Assembly (NCBI GenBank): GCA_963931925.1
Contig: OZ007573.1
Span: forward strand, 34,681,749 to 34,745,748
Source: Onchidella celtica
Lineage: Eukaryota > Mollusca > Gastropoda > Systellommatophora > Onchidiidae
Length of the DNA: 64,000 nucleotides
Direction of reading: 5' to 3'
In this document: in pieces, positions 47,337 to 62,910 of the stretch
How positions within the stretch are numbered: position 1 is the first letter of the stretch
Layout: each line of letters starts with the position of its first letter
The notes under the pieces: generated by a model
Seen by the model: the letters and a program-made list of their open reading frames with translations, nothing else
The model's database searches: none
Told to the model about the DNA's origin: nothing
Translations under genes and position numbers: made by a program

Positions 47337-50300
47337 TTATTTACTTATACCTGAAGAGGACATAAGTAAGTGATTCTTTAAGTGCAAGAAATTACTTTTT
47401 GCCAGGAAAGTTAATTGCAACTTAGTTGGCTTGGGGTGTGGAGAGTCAGGGTGGGAGGCTAGGGCGGGGTGGGGATGGGAGGAGGGGAAAGGAGAAATGA
47501 AATTGTTTACACGTGAATGATCAGACGTGAAGTGCATAATTATTATCTGGTACCATCCTCGCAACAACAGCAGACACTCAGTACCCTGTATGCTCGCGTC
47601 TCTACAAGTCCCAGCTTAGACTCTGGAGCCATCTGCGCATATACAGATGACTGTGCAGATACGTTCTCTTCGAATACGACGGACCGCCATCATCTGGTAC
47701 CGGGAAGGGCACTTGTAGAAGAGAAGACGTTTTGGAGTCCGTTAAATTCAACAACACCAGACTGATGTAGTACTCTGTTAACCCAGATATTAGAAGTCTG
47801 GGGTGCCCTTGGCCTATTCCAAACCCCCCTTTTATTCCAGTACATTTTATGTACACAATACGAAGTGAAGTCCGTTATACACAAGATGTAAATTATCTCA
47901 AGATAGTGCACGGGATGCCCTTTATGTTTTCCCAGCTCCACTTTTGATCCAGTACACAATAGGCAAAATATTGAAGGGTTTGGGTCATCGCAATGGTTTG
48001 CCCGGGATGCCCTTCATCTATTTCAATGCCCATGAAGGTACGTCGTTTCCGTTTTTGTCCTTTCCCCTGAACTGTAAACCTCTCAACACATCCTTATCTG
48101 AGCATACTATCAGAATTAGCGATATGATTTTACCATCGTTTTGGGGCTAAGGGCGGCTTGACCTTAAACGCCGCCAATACATTTTTGGAATTCGCTTGCA
48201 GATACCATCTCATACATCTAAAAGCGTGCTAATCTGCATTGCCATCCGATGCCAGAAACTTTTTATCACAGCGGTTTTAAAAGCATGGTGAAATTTATAT
48301 CTTCAAACATTCACGTCTCGCGGTTTTATTTCCCCCGCAACAACTGAGGTTCAATTTCACAGGCCTATCAACACTGACGTGGCAACCTGGAGCATTGAAA
48401 GTAAGCAATGGAAAGGCAAGGTGTTTAGAAGTGTACTCAATTGGTGTTCCAAAAAATGGGGGTAAAGAAGAAAAAAGAAAGACTAGTGACTCTCTGCTAC
48501 AGCATCTGCCGCTTTGCCGGGAAGAATAATTGTAATAAAGAACTCGTTTGACGGTATGGCTACCACGTCTCTCCACGGTTTGATACTCTATCTCCCCCAA
48601 GCTGCTCTGTTTATTTGTTTGATACTCACTCAAATCAGCAACTTCAGTAGAAATTGTTATGCACAATAATCTGAAATAACAAAACGGGATTCTGTGATTT
48701 CACATTACATACATTGTACATCATTTAAGGGCCTTGGTATTCCGCCGCCCCCACCTCTTTCCGAGGAACCCCAAAATCTGCCCCCGTGGGTAACGTTCCC
48801 CCTGTTATATTCTAAAAGGAAGTTAAGAGTATAAAATCATTGGAAAATCAGCATACAGTGGTTTAACATCCAGAGTGGTTCTAATAATCAAAAATCTTAA
48901 TTTTTTGGCCAAGCCAGCTTTCTGGTATTTGGGTGAAAATAAATTGTAAACGCTGGCATTCCACGTTGCTTACACAATTATGTAAATGGTACAAGGCAGA
49001 ATTGCATGATCGTAAAAGTGTCGAGGCTACATGATATACATGTCAGTCTTAAGCAGTGTCAGAATTGGGCAAAAAGAAAAAGTTGTTAAGCCCCGCGGAA
49101 GGAACAATACCCAAATGATACAGTGCATATTATGGCAGTCTTAAGACCTCCTTCCTTCCATCGATTTGTCTTCTTCTGCCCCTGAAGTAGCTCTTCCATC
49201 TTTCCTCACTTCCATTTCCCCTATCTTGTGGTCAACACAGCGTTCATGAAAGTCACCCAAACGTAGTAAACTTTCAAATGACATTCAACAACCTGCTTTG
49301 CCTTTCAGGCTTTGCTTTACTGACAGAATTGCAAGTTTCCAAGGATCGGATGTATGGATTGATACTATCCACAGACCTCTGCAGTCAGTGTCCCTATTTG
49401 TTCTGGACAAGTTACATTCGAATATTTCTGCTAATTTTTTTGTCCATCATGAGTGTCGAAAATGGAAGTTAAAAATGAGATCAAAATTAATTAAATTTTT
49501 CGCTATTGCCAACATTTGCCAGCTCTAATGCCCAGGCAAAGTTAAAACAACGTCGCCATGAAAAGAAATTTTAAAATAATAATAATAATTTTTTTTTAAA
49601 TGAAGGTTACGAAAAGGTTAATAACGGAGGAGTGGGAATGGCGTGCTGCAATGTCGTAAAATGTCTATCTTATTACCATGGATACAGCTTTAAAACCTCT
49701 TCATGGCCTGTGGGAGCCTTTTGTTTCCATCTCTCCACTCCTCCATCCTGCCCGTCATACATTCTCCTCCCCCCCCAAAAAAAAATGCCACACACCCTCC
49801 CCCTCCTTTCCTTCACTCGCCCTCCTAGCTTTGTCCCCCAAATGTCTTTTCGATCTTTCCATCCCCCCCCCTCCTCCCTCAGCACATCTACCCCTCCCCT
49901 GAAAAAAAAATTATAAAAGCACACGCCCTCCTTCTACTCTCTCACCCACCCCCCTCCCCCACCCCTCCCCAATCCCTCCACCATACCATCAGAATCCCAT
50001 CAACAGTCAATGACAGACAATCAGAGGGGGATCTATGGGAGCCCAGACCGACACTGAGCGTGCCATAGACAACAAAAATACAAACTTTTGCTGTTCCGGG
50101 GGGCCAGCGACCCTTTCATTGCGCCATTTAATAGACGTGGCACTTTTCAGTGCTAGACACCGGCACGGGGGATCCTGACGACAATAACAGAGTTCATCTG
50201 GGTTGAATTCATTCTGATCTGGGCTGTTATGGCTACAAAAAACATGGCGGCTTCACCTCATTTACGACAATATCAGGGTTAAAACTGTACATTGCTGAAG

Positions 50301-51415
50301 ACCTGTATATATAATTTCCCCTTTTTACAAATCTTGATCCCGAAACAATGTGTGTGCTTTCTCATGTTTAGAATCTCACGATGAGCAATTTCGCAGTCCA
50401 CAATCGTGCACGAGTGGTGTGCATGTTTGGAAACGTAATTTAATGTAGATGCACTCTGCTGAATGCTCTCTGCAATACTTGATTGAATAAAAATAATAAT
50501 AACAAAAAAAGAAGAATGCTATTGTTCTGAGCACGCGAGGTCTTTCTTCCAGTGTGTGTGATCACGCAAAAAGATATTGATGGCCTCGGGCAAAATCGCC
50601 CAACTCTGAAAGTTTGCAATTTTTTGTTGTTGTTTTTTTTTCGGTTTGGTGGACACAGAAAAAGCCCTCCTTCTATATCCATGTGAAAAATTATCTAACC
50701 ATGAAACACAATTGAAAAAAAAAATATATATATCTAAACAAAAAAATCGGATCCGACTGTCCGCTTCAGTTGGCTCTTCCTACGATATGATTAATTAATT
50801 TTTACCACTCAAAAGATGATATTCCTAGACTTCAGGGGTTTGTGCCCGAGCTGGAAACGAAAGTCTACATGTTAAAGTTTTTAACCTCTCTTCCTCCTTA
50901 TCTTTTCTTCCCTAAGTCACTCATTACCCCCTAAGAGTTCCAATTGTTTGTACAGGTCAAAAAGTTTAGTTGAATTTTGCGCTCAAAAAAAAGCAGCGAA
51001 ACAATTTACTCGGCATAGCAATAACAAAGGGACCGCAAACGGGTGACGTAAATTATAGACATTGGGTTGTCCTAGAGGGATCCCTGTGTTTACATTATAC
51101 GTTTTGTCTTCATGATGCCCTAGATCACATTACAATAAGGGGTATTGATTTGATTGCTTTTGCAGGATCCATTCGTTTCATGCCACTGCAGAAAACTGCA
51201 CACGGATGGTGGTCTGGATAAGCAAACTCATTTACAGGGCCACACCCAGGGCTTTTAAAAGGGCAGCACTACAAAAAACAAAAGCACATTTGATAAATAA
51301 ATCATAAAATCCCGCACATCTCATAATAATGCAGGCCTTTTAAGATCAAGACAGATAGAATATTATGTTGGTTCAATGCACAAAACCATAAGCATTTTTT
51401 TTTTTCTGTTTTTAG
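47337..51415. other. No supported gene
   Basis: AT-rich sequence with homopolymer runs and a C-rich patch at 49740-49980. At 50234-50244 the motif AACATGGCGGC combines a good start context with a YY1-like core, but the frame closes after 12 codons. At 51173 an acceptor (TTGCTTTTGCAG) precedes a 29-codon open frame, too short to judge. Confidence 0.35.
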
Positions 51416-51590
51416 ATCAAAGCTGATCCAGCTAACCGAGAATCATAACACGGATTCTAGAGACCTTGAATGCTTAATCTTTGTTCTCAACCATACGGAC
51501 CCACAAACATTATTTATGTTTATGGAGGGCAAGCCCGATGAAATCTTGCAGCTGAAATTTAATTATCCTAAAATATGGATGTTGAGATAA
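51416..51590 (+). CDS. Candidate terminal exon
   Basis: A strong acceptor (TTTTTTTTTTTCTGTTTTTAG, shortened here, ending at 51415) leads after one base into a 57-codon frame to TAA at 51588-51590. It reads SKLIQLTENHNTDSRDLECL, continues through VLNHTDPQTLFMFMEGKPDE and closes with a Lys, Phe, Tyr and Trp-containing tail. Many acidic, polar and Pro residues make it look like real protein rather than AT-rich noise. I do not recognise the family and found no upstream exon with matching phase. Confidence 0.3.
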
Positions 51591-51753
51591 TGGCAGAAAA
51601 ATTCTTCCATTGCAACTGCGAAATGAAATACATGGATGTTTTCAGACCAAGGCGAAAGAAATGTTCCAGCACAAGGCTAATTTGCAGCCGAGGGGTGATT
51701 TCTGTCTATAAAATACTGTGACTTGTATGATTCAGTGAATTTACTGCCCGTAA

Positions 51754-51937
51754 GTTATGTTTTCACGTGCACGGACACGGAAACGGAAACGGCGGCGGTA
51801 ACGTCAAAAATCCATCCACTAGTAGACAGAAAGCGTGTTTCCATTGTACGGAAATGGCTTATCTGTACGTATGAAAACGGGTTTTCGCCGTACACGTTGC
51901 CATTTCCGAACACACGAAAACCCAACTTCACACAGCT
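51754..51937. mobile_element. Nested foldback MITE (family 3), copy 3
   Basis: The left arm GTTATGTTTTCACGTGCACG followed by GACACGGAAACGGAAACGGC pairs with GCCGTACACGTTGCCATTTCC-type sequence on the right (51889-51910), and the outer end CACAGCT matches the family end. The inner hairpin GTGTTTCCATTGTACGG / CCGTACACGTTG is visible. TAA precedes the left end and TAT follows the right, a possible imperfect duplication. Confidence 0.65.
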
Positions 51938-52437
51938 TATTTATCTTTCTCTTGATTTGAAAAACTGTATACATGAACCAGTGATATCCACACTGGGAAT
52001 TAAAATAAAGAAATATGGATTAAGGTAGACTGTCAATGAGCAGCATTAAGTATTTAACACAAATTAAGCCACAACCCATGGTTCTGGAAATAAGATAATA
52101 TAATTATGCCAGTGCTTCTTTGGAACAACGACAACAATAAAACAACATTATCATTCTGAAACAATGGAGCTGCAGAATTTTAACCCCAGGCTATAAGCTA
52201 CCCTGTTATCTGCCCGCTAGTAGCCATTCATTCGATTAAACTTCGAGGGTTCCAAATGAATTGATTTTTAAAAAAACGGAAAAAAGACCCCAGCTTTGTC
52301 TTTAGCAACAAAGAGGCCTAAGTCACCAAAGAAACATTAGCTGGAGGCAGTCTCACATCAAAAGTACTACAACATGCATTAATTTATATCCGGTGCGCAT
52401 TAACCGATTTTGATCCGGCCAACAACTAGTTGGATGG

Positions 52438-52610
52438 TGACGTCACGACGCTGGGCTTCATTGAGACCTCACCCACCAGCCTCCCTGGATCTGATTTAAA
52501 CTCGATGACACGACTCCACCACCCAATCAGTCGGGTAGACTAATCAAAATTGGCTAGTGCGCGCCCGGCTTAAAATGATCTCATGACCGAAATTCAGTCA
52601 GTAATAAAAG
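52438..52610 (+). promoter_or_regulatory. Promoter-like motif cluster
   Basis: A perfect CRE palindrome TGACGTCA (52438-52445) is followed by CCAAT (52523-52527), an inverted CCAAT (ATTGG, 52549-52553) and a TATA-like AATAAAAG (52603-52610), in a patch richer in GC than its flanks. Order and spacing would suit a polymerase II promoter on the plus strand. No convincing coding exon was found just downstream, so this is suggestive only. Confidence 0.25.
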
Positions 52611-53019
52611 CTAGGCACAATGAACAGCCTACAGAACTCCCTGGATTATAATTAAGTATTCGCCTCAGTTGTTCTTTCCTGTTTGCGTAAAATGCAAGAT
52701 GGAATCAAGACGTATTAAAATGCATCAGGAAGATGGCTCACTTTGATAGTCACCATACACTAAGGTATCATCCATACATGCACATACTATTACGGCCTAT
52801 TGGGCACATTTTTCCTTTTAACCACCGCCCCTCCTCTATGTTCGATTTTCAAGTACTTGGCTAAAAATAAAAGTGGGGTATCTCCTGTCTAGCATCGTGC
52901 GAGCACACATCGTCGTTCTTTTGATGTATTAATTCCAAATGTCTAGATCTGTTCTATTTTGCTACCACCAGATTACGGTCAACTTCTAGTCGGTATTTAC
53001 CTGTCGCCACTAACACAAT

Positions 53020-53195
53020 TCTGTCTGTCTGTCTGTCTCTCTTTCTCTTTCCCTCCTTTCTCTCTCTCTCTCTCTGTCGTTATCTCCCTCTCACCCATTC
53101 CCTCTCTCCCACTCCCTCCCTCTTTCTGACTGTCTTTCCCCTCTCCTTTCTCTCCTGCCCTCTATTCCTCTCTTTTTTCTCCCCCGTCACTCTCT

Positions 53196-53252
<57 letters not shown>

Positions 53253-53268
53253 CTCTATCTCTCTCACC
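53020..53268 (+). repeat. TC-rich tract
   Basis: CTGT units, degenerate CT-rich sequence, then pure (CT)n at 53198-53248. Confidence 0.94.
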
Positions 53269-53578
53269 ACACTTGCACTCGTATAATTATTTCTACCCAT
53301 ATCACTGATGATAAGTTCTCTTAACAGTGCTCGAAAAAAGTCTATTATTGCTTTATAGAAGGGATAAACGAGTCCAACATGAGTCATAAAAGCGAAAAAA
53401 AAAGGCCGTGGTACCTTTTCAGTTGTTTCTCATCGGCTCAGATGTATAAGGGAAATAATTAAATTATGCATAAATATAAATGCACAACGGGGGACAGAAT
53501 TATTCATGCACAAATATAGACGGCTGTTTCCTTATATACGCGAACGCTAACCGTTATTTCAAGTATCAAGATATCGTC

Positions 53579-53830
53579 GGATATTTCCATATTGTTGTAT
53601 GCACATTTTTGCTTTTTCGAGAAAATGAGAACTGAAAGCTTTAAGAGTTGTGTAAAATCAGAGCCAAAACGCATACAACATCACATCACAAACACAGATT
53701 TTGGATAGTTTTTAATCGATTGGAATGACACTTATCCATACTGAAATTGGGAGTGGGAGAACCACGTTCGTGATATAACCTCAAAATAGGTAAAATGTCG
53801 CATACAACAATAATCATGGCAAATTACCCC
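53579..53830 (-). mobile_element. MITE family 2 (GGGG-ended), copy 3
   Basis: Read on the minus strand: GGGGTAATTTGCCATGATTA, then TTGTTGTATGCGACATTTTA, internal GATTTTACACAACTCTTAAA and TTCTCATTTTCTCGAAAAAG, ending GCATACAACAATATGG then AAATATCC. The last bases have drifted from CCCC to TCC. Full-length match to copy 1 over about 250 bp. Confidence 0.7.
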
Positions 53831-54474
53831 TCTATATATTGTTGTTGATGCCATGCAATGTTCCTGGCGCTTTACTGCTGTCGTCGGTCACCTTTTTGTT
53901 TTGAATGTTGTTCGGGGTGCATAGTCTAGTTGCAATGCCAAATAGAGAAAACACTGAGTAGATTCCATTGTTCAGCAATGTTTTGTAATGTAAAATACCA
54001 GATGCCCCTAACAACAGATCTTTTCTTTTGTCCACGATCATGCACACATTTCTAGTCCAAGATAAACAGGATTCTGACTCTGAAGTGGTCACTGTCATTC
54101 CACACTTGCCTAAATTACTTTTTCTTTCGCATTTTGAGATGAAATCTTAATCAGACAATCAAGTTGCACCGTTCCATAGTTACATTGTTTATTTTTCGTT
54201 GACTTATGAGTTTTTAAACAAAAAAAAAACACTTCAGCCTAAATCACCATTTTAGACTCTTGTTCTAAGACTCTTGGGCGTAGTCTAATTATAAAGCCAA
54301 ATAGCGGGTTGTCTTCACTGTTCAACTATAGTTTTCTATGTAAAATACTACGCTCCATTAACAACAGCTATGACTATATTCGAAGTAAACAGTTTTCTTT
54401 GATTTTCAAAAAACACCAAAACATGACTTAGGCAATAATTATTGTGCAATGACCGTGACAATAATTATATGACT
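53831..54474. other. No supported feature
   Basis: AT-rich sequence. Two stretches (near 53935-54010 and 54275-54370) share GTAAAATAC and TCTAGTTG/TCTAATTATAAAGCCAAATA words, perhaps an old direct duplication, but not clear enough to call. Confidence 0.3.
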
Positions 54475-54928
54475 ATTTGTATTTGTATTTGTATAACTCT
54501 TTAATCCCATTTGGGAAATTTTGCCTTTGTGCCATTGCACCCCAGTTACAACTGGAGCAGGCACGTCGTCGCCACAGTGCAGCGCCGGTCGGCGTTTTTT
54601 TTTTTTTTGGTGGTGGGGGGATGAGGGGGAGTGGGTGGTAGGGATGAATTTTTATTTAATTTTGCCCGGGCAGCGGCCTGTTCGGCCTGCTCTTTACGAT
54701 TTCCAACTGCCAAGGTATCTTTAACGTGCGCAACGTGCACACGGGCCCTCCGAATTTTTTCGTCCTTATCCGAGAAGACTAGGTACTCGATCCTACCCCT
54801 CAATAGGATCAGGGACATGAAAATATGAGAAAAATCCCAAACTTCCAACATGCCTGCACCGGCCGGGTTTAGAACCCGGGACCCTTGGCATGAGAGGCGA
54901 GCACCTTGCCTCTAGACCACCTTGTCCC
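54475..54928 (-). repeat. tRNA-derived SINE family A, copy B
   Basis: Same architecture and order as copy A: on the minus strand a tRNA-like head (GGGACAAGGTGGTCTAGAGG ... GTCCCGGGTTCTAAACCC), the central block, the GGCCGAACAGGCCGCTGCC block, a homopolymer-rich linker, the TTTCCC-AAA-TGGGA stem-loop and an ATACAAATACAAAT tail. Long identical blocks with copy A suggest a young subfamily. Flanks show no clear target duplication. Confidence 0.82.
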
Positions 54929-57760
54929 TCCTAAACGGAGGCTCTGTGGTCTACGACAAATGGCATTCAGTTATGTGAGCAGAAGGAATTGTCTTTTCAT
55001 ATGAGAGAACCATTTAAAGTAGTCTCTGCAATAAACGTGTGCATTCTTCATTAAATGTAAAATGCATTTCAAAGCCTTTAATGGAAATGGATTAGGGAAA
55101 ATGAGCGGTAGCGTTTTATGGGTGTAACAGAAATGGTGGGTATCGCGATGTGTCTGTGAAGGAATTCGTGTACAAGAAATGATGGGTATCGGTTTGTATT
55201 CTGCATCACACGGCGTAACCGTCGTCCATAAAACATGACTTCCGCGCTGTTACTGTAGAACTGAGATAACGATTTCTGATATCATCAGTATTGTTTTAAA
55301 ATTGAAATAAAATAGTGCGTTATCTTCTTAGATCTGTGATTTTTAAATATTTTTTTGTGTTGTAGTTGTTCCTCTTTCCCTGCTGCAAAAAAATTCAAAC
55401 TATAAAATGAACAAAATTTCCAGTTTTCTTTACTTTCCCAACAGTGACATACGCCGTGCAATATTAAATCCATGAAAATAGACACTTTCCTCAAACTTTT
55501 GAACTAACTCTGAAGCTTACGGTGTACAATTCACAGCCTGTCAAGGATTTTAAACACATGCGGTCGAAATATGGCCATTCCTCTGCGGTCACTCTGACAA
55601 TGAGTCCTCGCTACTCATAGGTCACATTTTCAAGAATGCAATGACTCACAAATCGACTGTATGGTGTATCTATTTCAAACAGGTCATTCCCTGTTCTAAT
55701 CGATTATACATTCACGGCCTGACCTAATTACACATAATCTCTCCATGTATGAATTCTATTTTGACACCTATGGCAAATAAATAGATCAACATACTTGGAG
55801 CGGAATGATATGGTGTCGTGGGAGCCATCCAGTTTACATATTATGGCTCACACAGAGATAGGTGAGAACAAGAGAGAGAGAGAGAGGAGAGAGGGGAAGA
55901 GTAGGGCGAGAAAGAGAGGAGAGAGGAATGTATTGAGTGACTAGTGATATTTTATTGCGATGATGAGGAAACGTTCCTTCGGAAAGAGATGTACCTTTGT
56001 CCGAATGGCGGACACTTCAGTTTTGAAGCGGAGCTGTTCAGGTTATACAGTGCGTCACAGTGGCAGCTGACACAGATATAAAACACAACCTCCAGACTCT
56101 GAGATAAAAGTCTAATAAAATCTGTAAATCTTATTATTTCAAGTCTAAGCAAAGCAAAATTAAAGAATTTTTTCCCCGAGGGTACAACCAAAATATGACA
56201 AACCTTTTTTTTCTTTGACTACATGGCCAGTAACTCATTGAAGAGCGCTTTCCCAAACTGGGTAAGACAAATTTTGCAAGACGTATGGCCCCTTTCAGAT
56301 AATCATTCAAAATTAGTGTAATAATGATAATTAGTGACATATCACTATTATTTTTTTTTAAATTTGTTTTGCACTGAGCTCTTGGGCATTCTCCATAAAC
56401 AGTCATGACGATGGCTTGATTTCAGACTCGAAAACTGATTCGGTGTTTATTTGGTTATTCTTGTCACCTATCGAAGTGAGAACGTGAGAGCATCTCTCTG
56501 ACTTAGTGACTGAACTGTAGTACTCTGTGTTCCATATATGAAACAGCCAGCTTCATCAGATGCTCAATGCCTTGTTTAAGAAACAATTTCTAATAATATA
56601 TCAACAAACAATTTTTGACGTCAAGCATAAATATTTTAATTGTTGCATTAAATTCGACACGTCACAAAAAAAGTTTGTATTTTCCGAAGTTTTAAATGAG
56701 GCAATATTGGTCTGTCTACCAAAGGGTTAAAAAAATATATGACAGCTGGACATTATGACATTAAACGTGCAGCAATTGTTTATAATCGGAATGAAAAGAA
56801 CATTTTTATGTTCGTTAACTGAGATTCGTACAACTGCAAAATTCATAGCTCAAGCTTTACTCTCTCTCTCTCTCTCTCATTCAACGTCCATTGTTCTTAA
56901 GCGGTGTTTTTTTTTTCATCAGTTAAAAGTTGTTCTTGTGAGGAATGGGACCAGGCCTGCTGCAAATAAAGTGCTCCATTTAATTAGAATAATATAAATA
57001 CTGGTGCGATTTCAACGGCCAGATGCGTTCGTATTACAAGATTTATGCACGGCACGTAAAAAAATATCTCTGGGGACTGCATATCAATGCCCTCGTTTTT
57101 AACCTCACTTCTCACATACCTGTTCTACGTGAAGAATTGCTTACGCACATGAAGGAATTCACAGTACCTGTGGTTTCTTTTCAGACAAATGCTCACATTT
57201 TTTTACGGCAAATCTGATTTGCCGTCGACAAATTCGGCCGCTTCTTCAGCCAATCTTTCATCTTATCTAAACTAAGAGAGGACAACCTGATGAAACGATC
57301 AAATCAGTGGTTGACAAGGACGTCCGCTAAGTTATGAAACCCAGACATCAGTAGAAAATTTGTTTATTGGAGCTGAAAAATTCCAGACAGTCGGGTTTAT
57401 GCATTAATCTGCCAAAGGCTAATTTCAACGCGTCAACACAATGATCTGTACGTCTCAAACTAAACTGTTTATCCAGTACATCCAAACACGTTTTTGTAGT
57501 TCATGGCTGAACTGAACTTGTACGCGAATTCATTTGGTACTTTATGAACACGATTACGATTATTCATTTTTAGAATTTACTTTTACGTGCGCTTGAGGAG
57601 AGAATCGAGTACTTCGGGAGAATCAAATTCCCTTGCACAACGATATCGGTCATATATTTCCTTGAGATGAAAACTCGTATTATACTGAGTGCATCTGTAC
57701 TGAACCAGTTATGTGCGTGCACTGCGTTTATAGATTATCTCCTCGCTCAAAGACGCCGCC
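54929..57760. other. No supported gene
   Basis: AT-rich sequence with a GA tract at 55872-55925. No repeat family or convincing exon was recognised. Confidence 0.4.
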
Positions 57761-57916
57761 ATGAATTCCTGGAAGCGAAAAAGCTCAGCCTATTTCCGAA
57801 AGTGTACAGGTCACCTTAAAGCATTTCACAACGGTCTTGTTTGGCAAGATCTGCGATCCCCTTTTCATTTTCCTTCCTTGTGCCTCAAGATTACGCACAT
57901 ATTGTTTTCAGCTTAG
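57761..57916 (+). CDS. Small ORF with ideal start context
   Basis: The ATG at 57761 sits in GCCGCCATGA, a near-perfect animal start context. It opens a 51-residue frame starting MNSWKRKSSAYFRKCTGHLK and ending at TAG (57914-57916). The N-terminal half is basic, without a signal peptide. A weak donor (TACAG|GTCACC) lies after residue 16, so it might be a first exon instead. The function is unknown, and the start context alone is thin evidence. Confidence 0.22.
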   Translation: MNSWKRKSSAYFRKCTGHLKAFHNGLVWQDLRSPFHFPSLCLKITHILFSA

Positions 57917-58097
57917 GAGAATGGGAGATGAAATGCACATGCAGGCAATTCTCTATCAGATGTCCAATGCATTATTGGAAAATGCATGAAAACGCACCTG
58001 GCTCTGGGAGAAGATTCTGACTGAACGCTGGAGGCAAGGAATGGGCTACAACTGGCCTTGATTCAAATTCAGATAGTGCGATCAGTACAAGCCCTGC

Positions 58098-61110
<3,013 letters not shown>

Positions 61111-61507
61111 GGTAAAATTCATGCTTCAACAGAGTGGAATTTGGGCCGCACATGTGGGAAGGATGAATGACAATACATTTAGATGGACAAAACGCTGCAC
61201 TGAATGGCAACCACGGACATAAAAAATAACACGAGGACGACCAGTAAGAAAATGGCAGGATGATATTAAAAGGAGAGGGGGAACAACAAGGATGATGAAG
61301 ACATCAGACAGAAAGGAATGGAAGTCATTGTTGGAGGGCTACGTACGTCATGCAGCGGATGGACAATGCCTAGGTGAAAGGCGAAATACAATTCTTGCTG
61401 AAGATGTTCTTCAGGGCAAGAATGTAGCAAGAAAGTTATTCAAACATATCAAAATGGTGAAGTTTTCAATGTTGTTATTATTATCGTCCACTTACATTCT
61501 GACATAG
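61111..61507 (+). pseudogene. Non-LTR retrotransposon reverse transcriptase C-terminus, copy 2
   Basis: A single frame encodes IWAAHVGRMNDNTFRWTKRC, TEWQPRT, one TAA stop (61220-61222), then KITRGRPVRKWQDDIKRRGG and SDRKEWKSLLEGYVRHAADG before ending at 61505-61507. This is the tail that follows the reverse transcriptase domain in many invertebrate non-LTR elements. Apart from the one stop the frame is intact for about 130 codons, so this copy is younger than the one at 13272. The rest of the polymerase is missing, as expected of a 5'-truncated insertion. The extra C-terminal residues after the GYV region may be host sequence. RTE-like clade is a guess. Confidence 0.75.
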
Positions 61508-62909
61508 GCGGCATTTGTGACACACAAACGTGTTCAAAGAAGTCAAGCGTGTATTTAGTAAACTAAGTGCAAGTGCAGCAAGTGTGCATTCTTTTTAACA
61601 CTTTCATATCGGATGATTGATTTGTAGAAAGGACTATTCACAGGAATACAGAAGATTGTACTGTTGTTGTTGTTGGTTTTTGCATTTTGTTAGATGTATT
61701 TTGCAGTTCTCTGCGTCAGCAACAAATATCGGAAGAAATACAACGCATTTCCACATTTTTCTTTTGCATTGTGTGCAGCCTTTTTGATATGCCGTTTTCT
61801 ATGCACATATTAATATTATCATGTCTTCCCAGCAGTGGCGCTGTCTCTCTGTAAATGTAATCACAGCGTCTCTGATTTGCATGGATTCAATGCATTATAC
61901 ATCAACAGATCACAATGTCATAAGAAAAAGAGTGTATTAGTAATCCTGGCGTGCTGAATCTTACAAACTGTAGATCCGCCCAAAGCACAAAACAAAACCC
62001 CTAATGCGTCATGCTGAATTCTCTTCAGATACGTCTCAGAAATTCATGGCCAGGACACTGATTAAGATCCTTTTGTTCGCAGAATACAAAACAGGAGTGG
62101 AGGTTTGATTAATCAGGGAAGAGGTTGTTTGAAGGAAGGGCTTGAGAATAAAAGTAAGAGAAAACGAAAATGGTGAGCATCAATTTGGTAAAGCAAAATC
62201 TATCGGAAATGCATTTTTTATTCTTTTAGTTTTGCTTCTTATAAAATAACAAGAGTCCTTGCCATTCTTCATTATGCAAAAGCAATATTTTTCACGTATA
62301 TAAAAATTAAAGGACAACATAATGTAGTTAAAGCTGGGGGTAAATCAATCCAAACTAACAAACTGAACTAGAAATTTAAATGAAAAGCGACGCCCCGCGC
62401 GCGACACTCGCCACAATTCAGGATGGCACTCGGTGCGTAAAGCAGATTACACTGGGACCCAATGGAACGCAATGTTCTCACTCACTCCAAAGAATAAGAA
62501 AAGCATCCAAATGCTTAAGAATTCTCATTAGAATATTTCTCACCCCTAACATGCAGGCGTTAAGAGATGAACGCTGGGTTCGCAGGTTCAATGAAGGATT
62601 TGGATTGGATGTATTCATTTACATAAGGACACAAATTGAATGTAACAGATAAGGGACGAGAAATGGCTTCCTATATCGTTTCCTCGAAGAGGCCAGCACT
62701 GGAAGATACCCCGATGAATTCAATTCCGACAGCACACGTGGCACAGGAGCTTAACGAAGAGAGTTTAGGATTGAGAAGAACGAAGCAAGATCTGTAATGG
62801 TATCAATGGAAGTATAAGGTGGGATGAGGTATAGCAATTTGATGGAGATATGGGTTGACAGAGACGAGAGGGTGAGAGAGGAATTTAAAGGCGTGACAAA
62901 TGAAACAGA
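61508..62909. other. No supported gene
   Basis: AT-rich sequence. A 90-codon plus-strand frame at 62380-62652 has moderate GC and mixed composition but no family, start context or splice evidence. Confidence 0.35.
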
Positions 62910-62910
62910 G

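Noticed and set aside
47640..47665. AYTDD-like residues resembling a reverse transcriptase active site
   Set aside because: The surrounding frame has no other polymerase motif.
62380..62652. 90-codon plus-strand frame
   Set aside because: No homology, start context or splice evidence.
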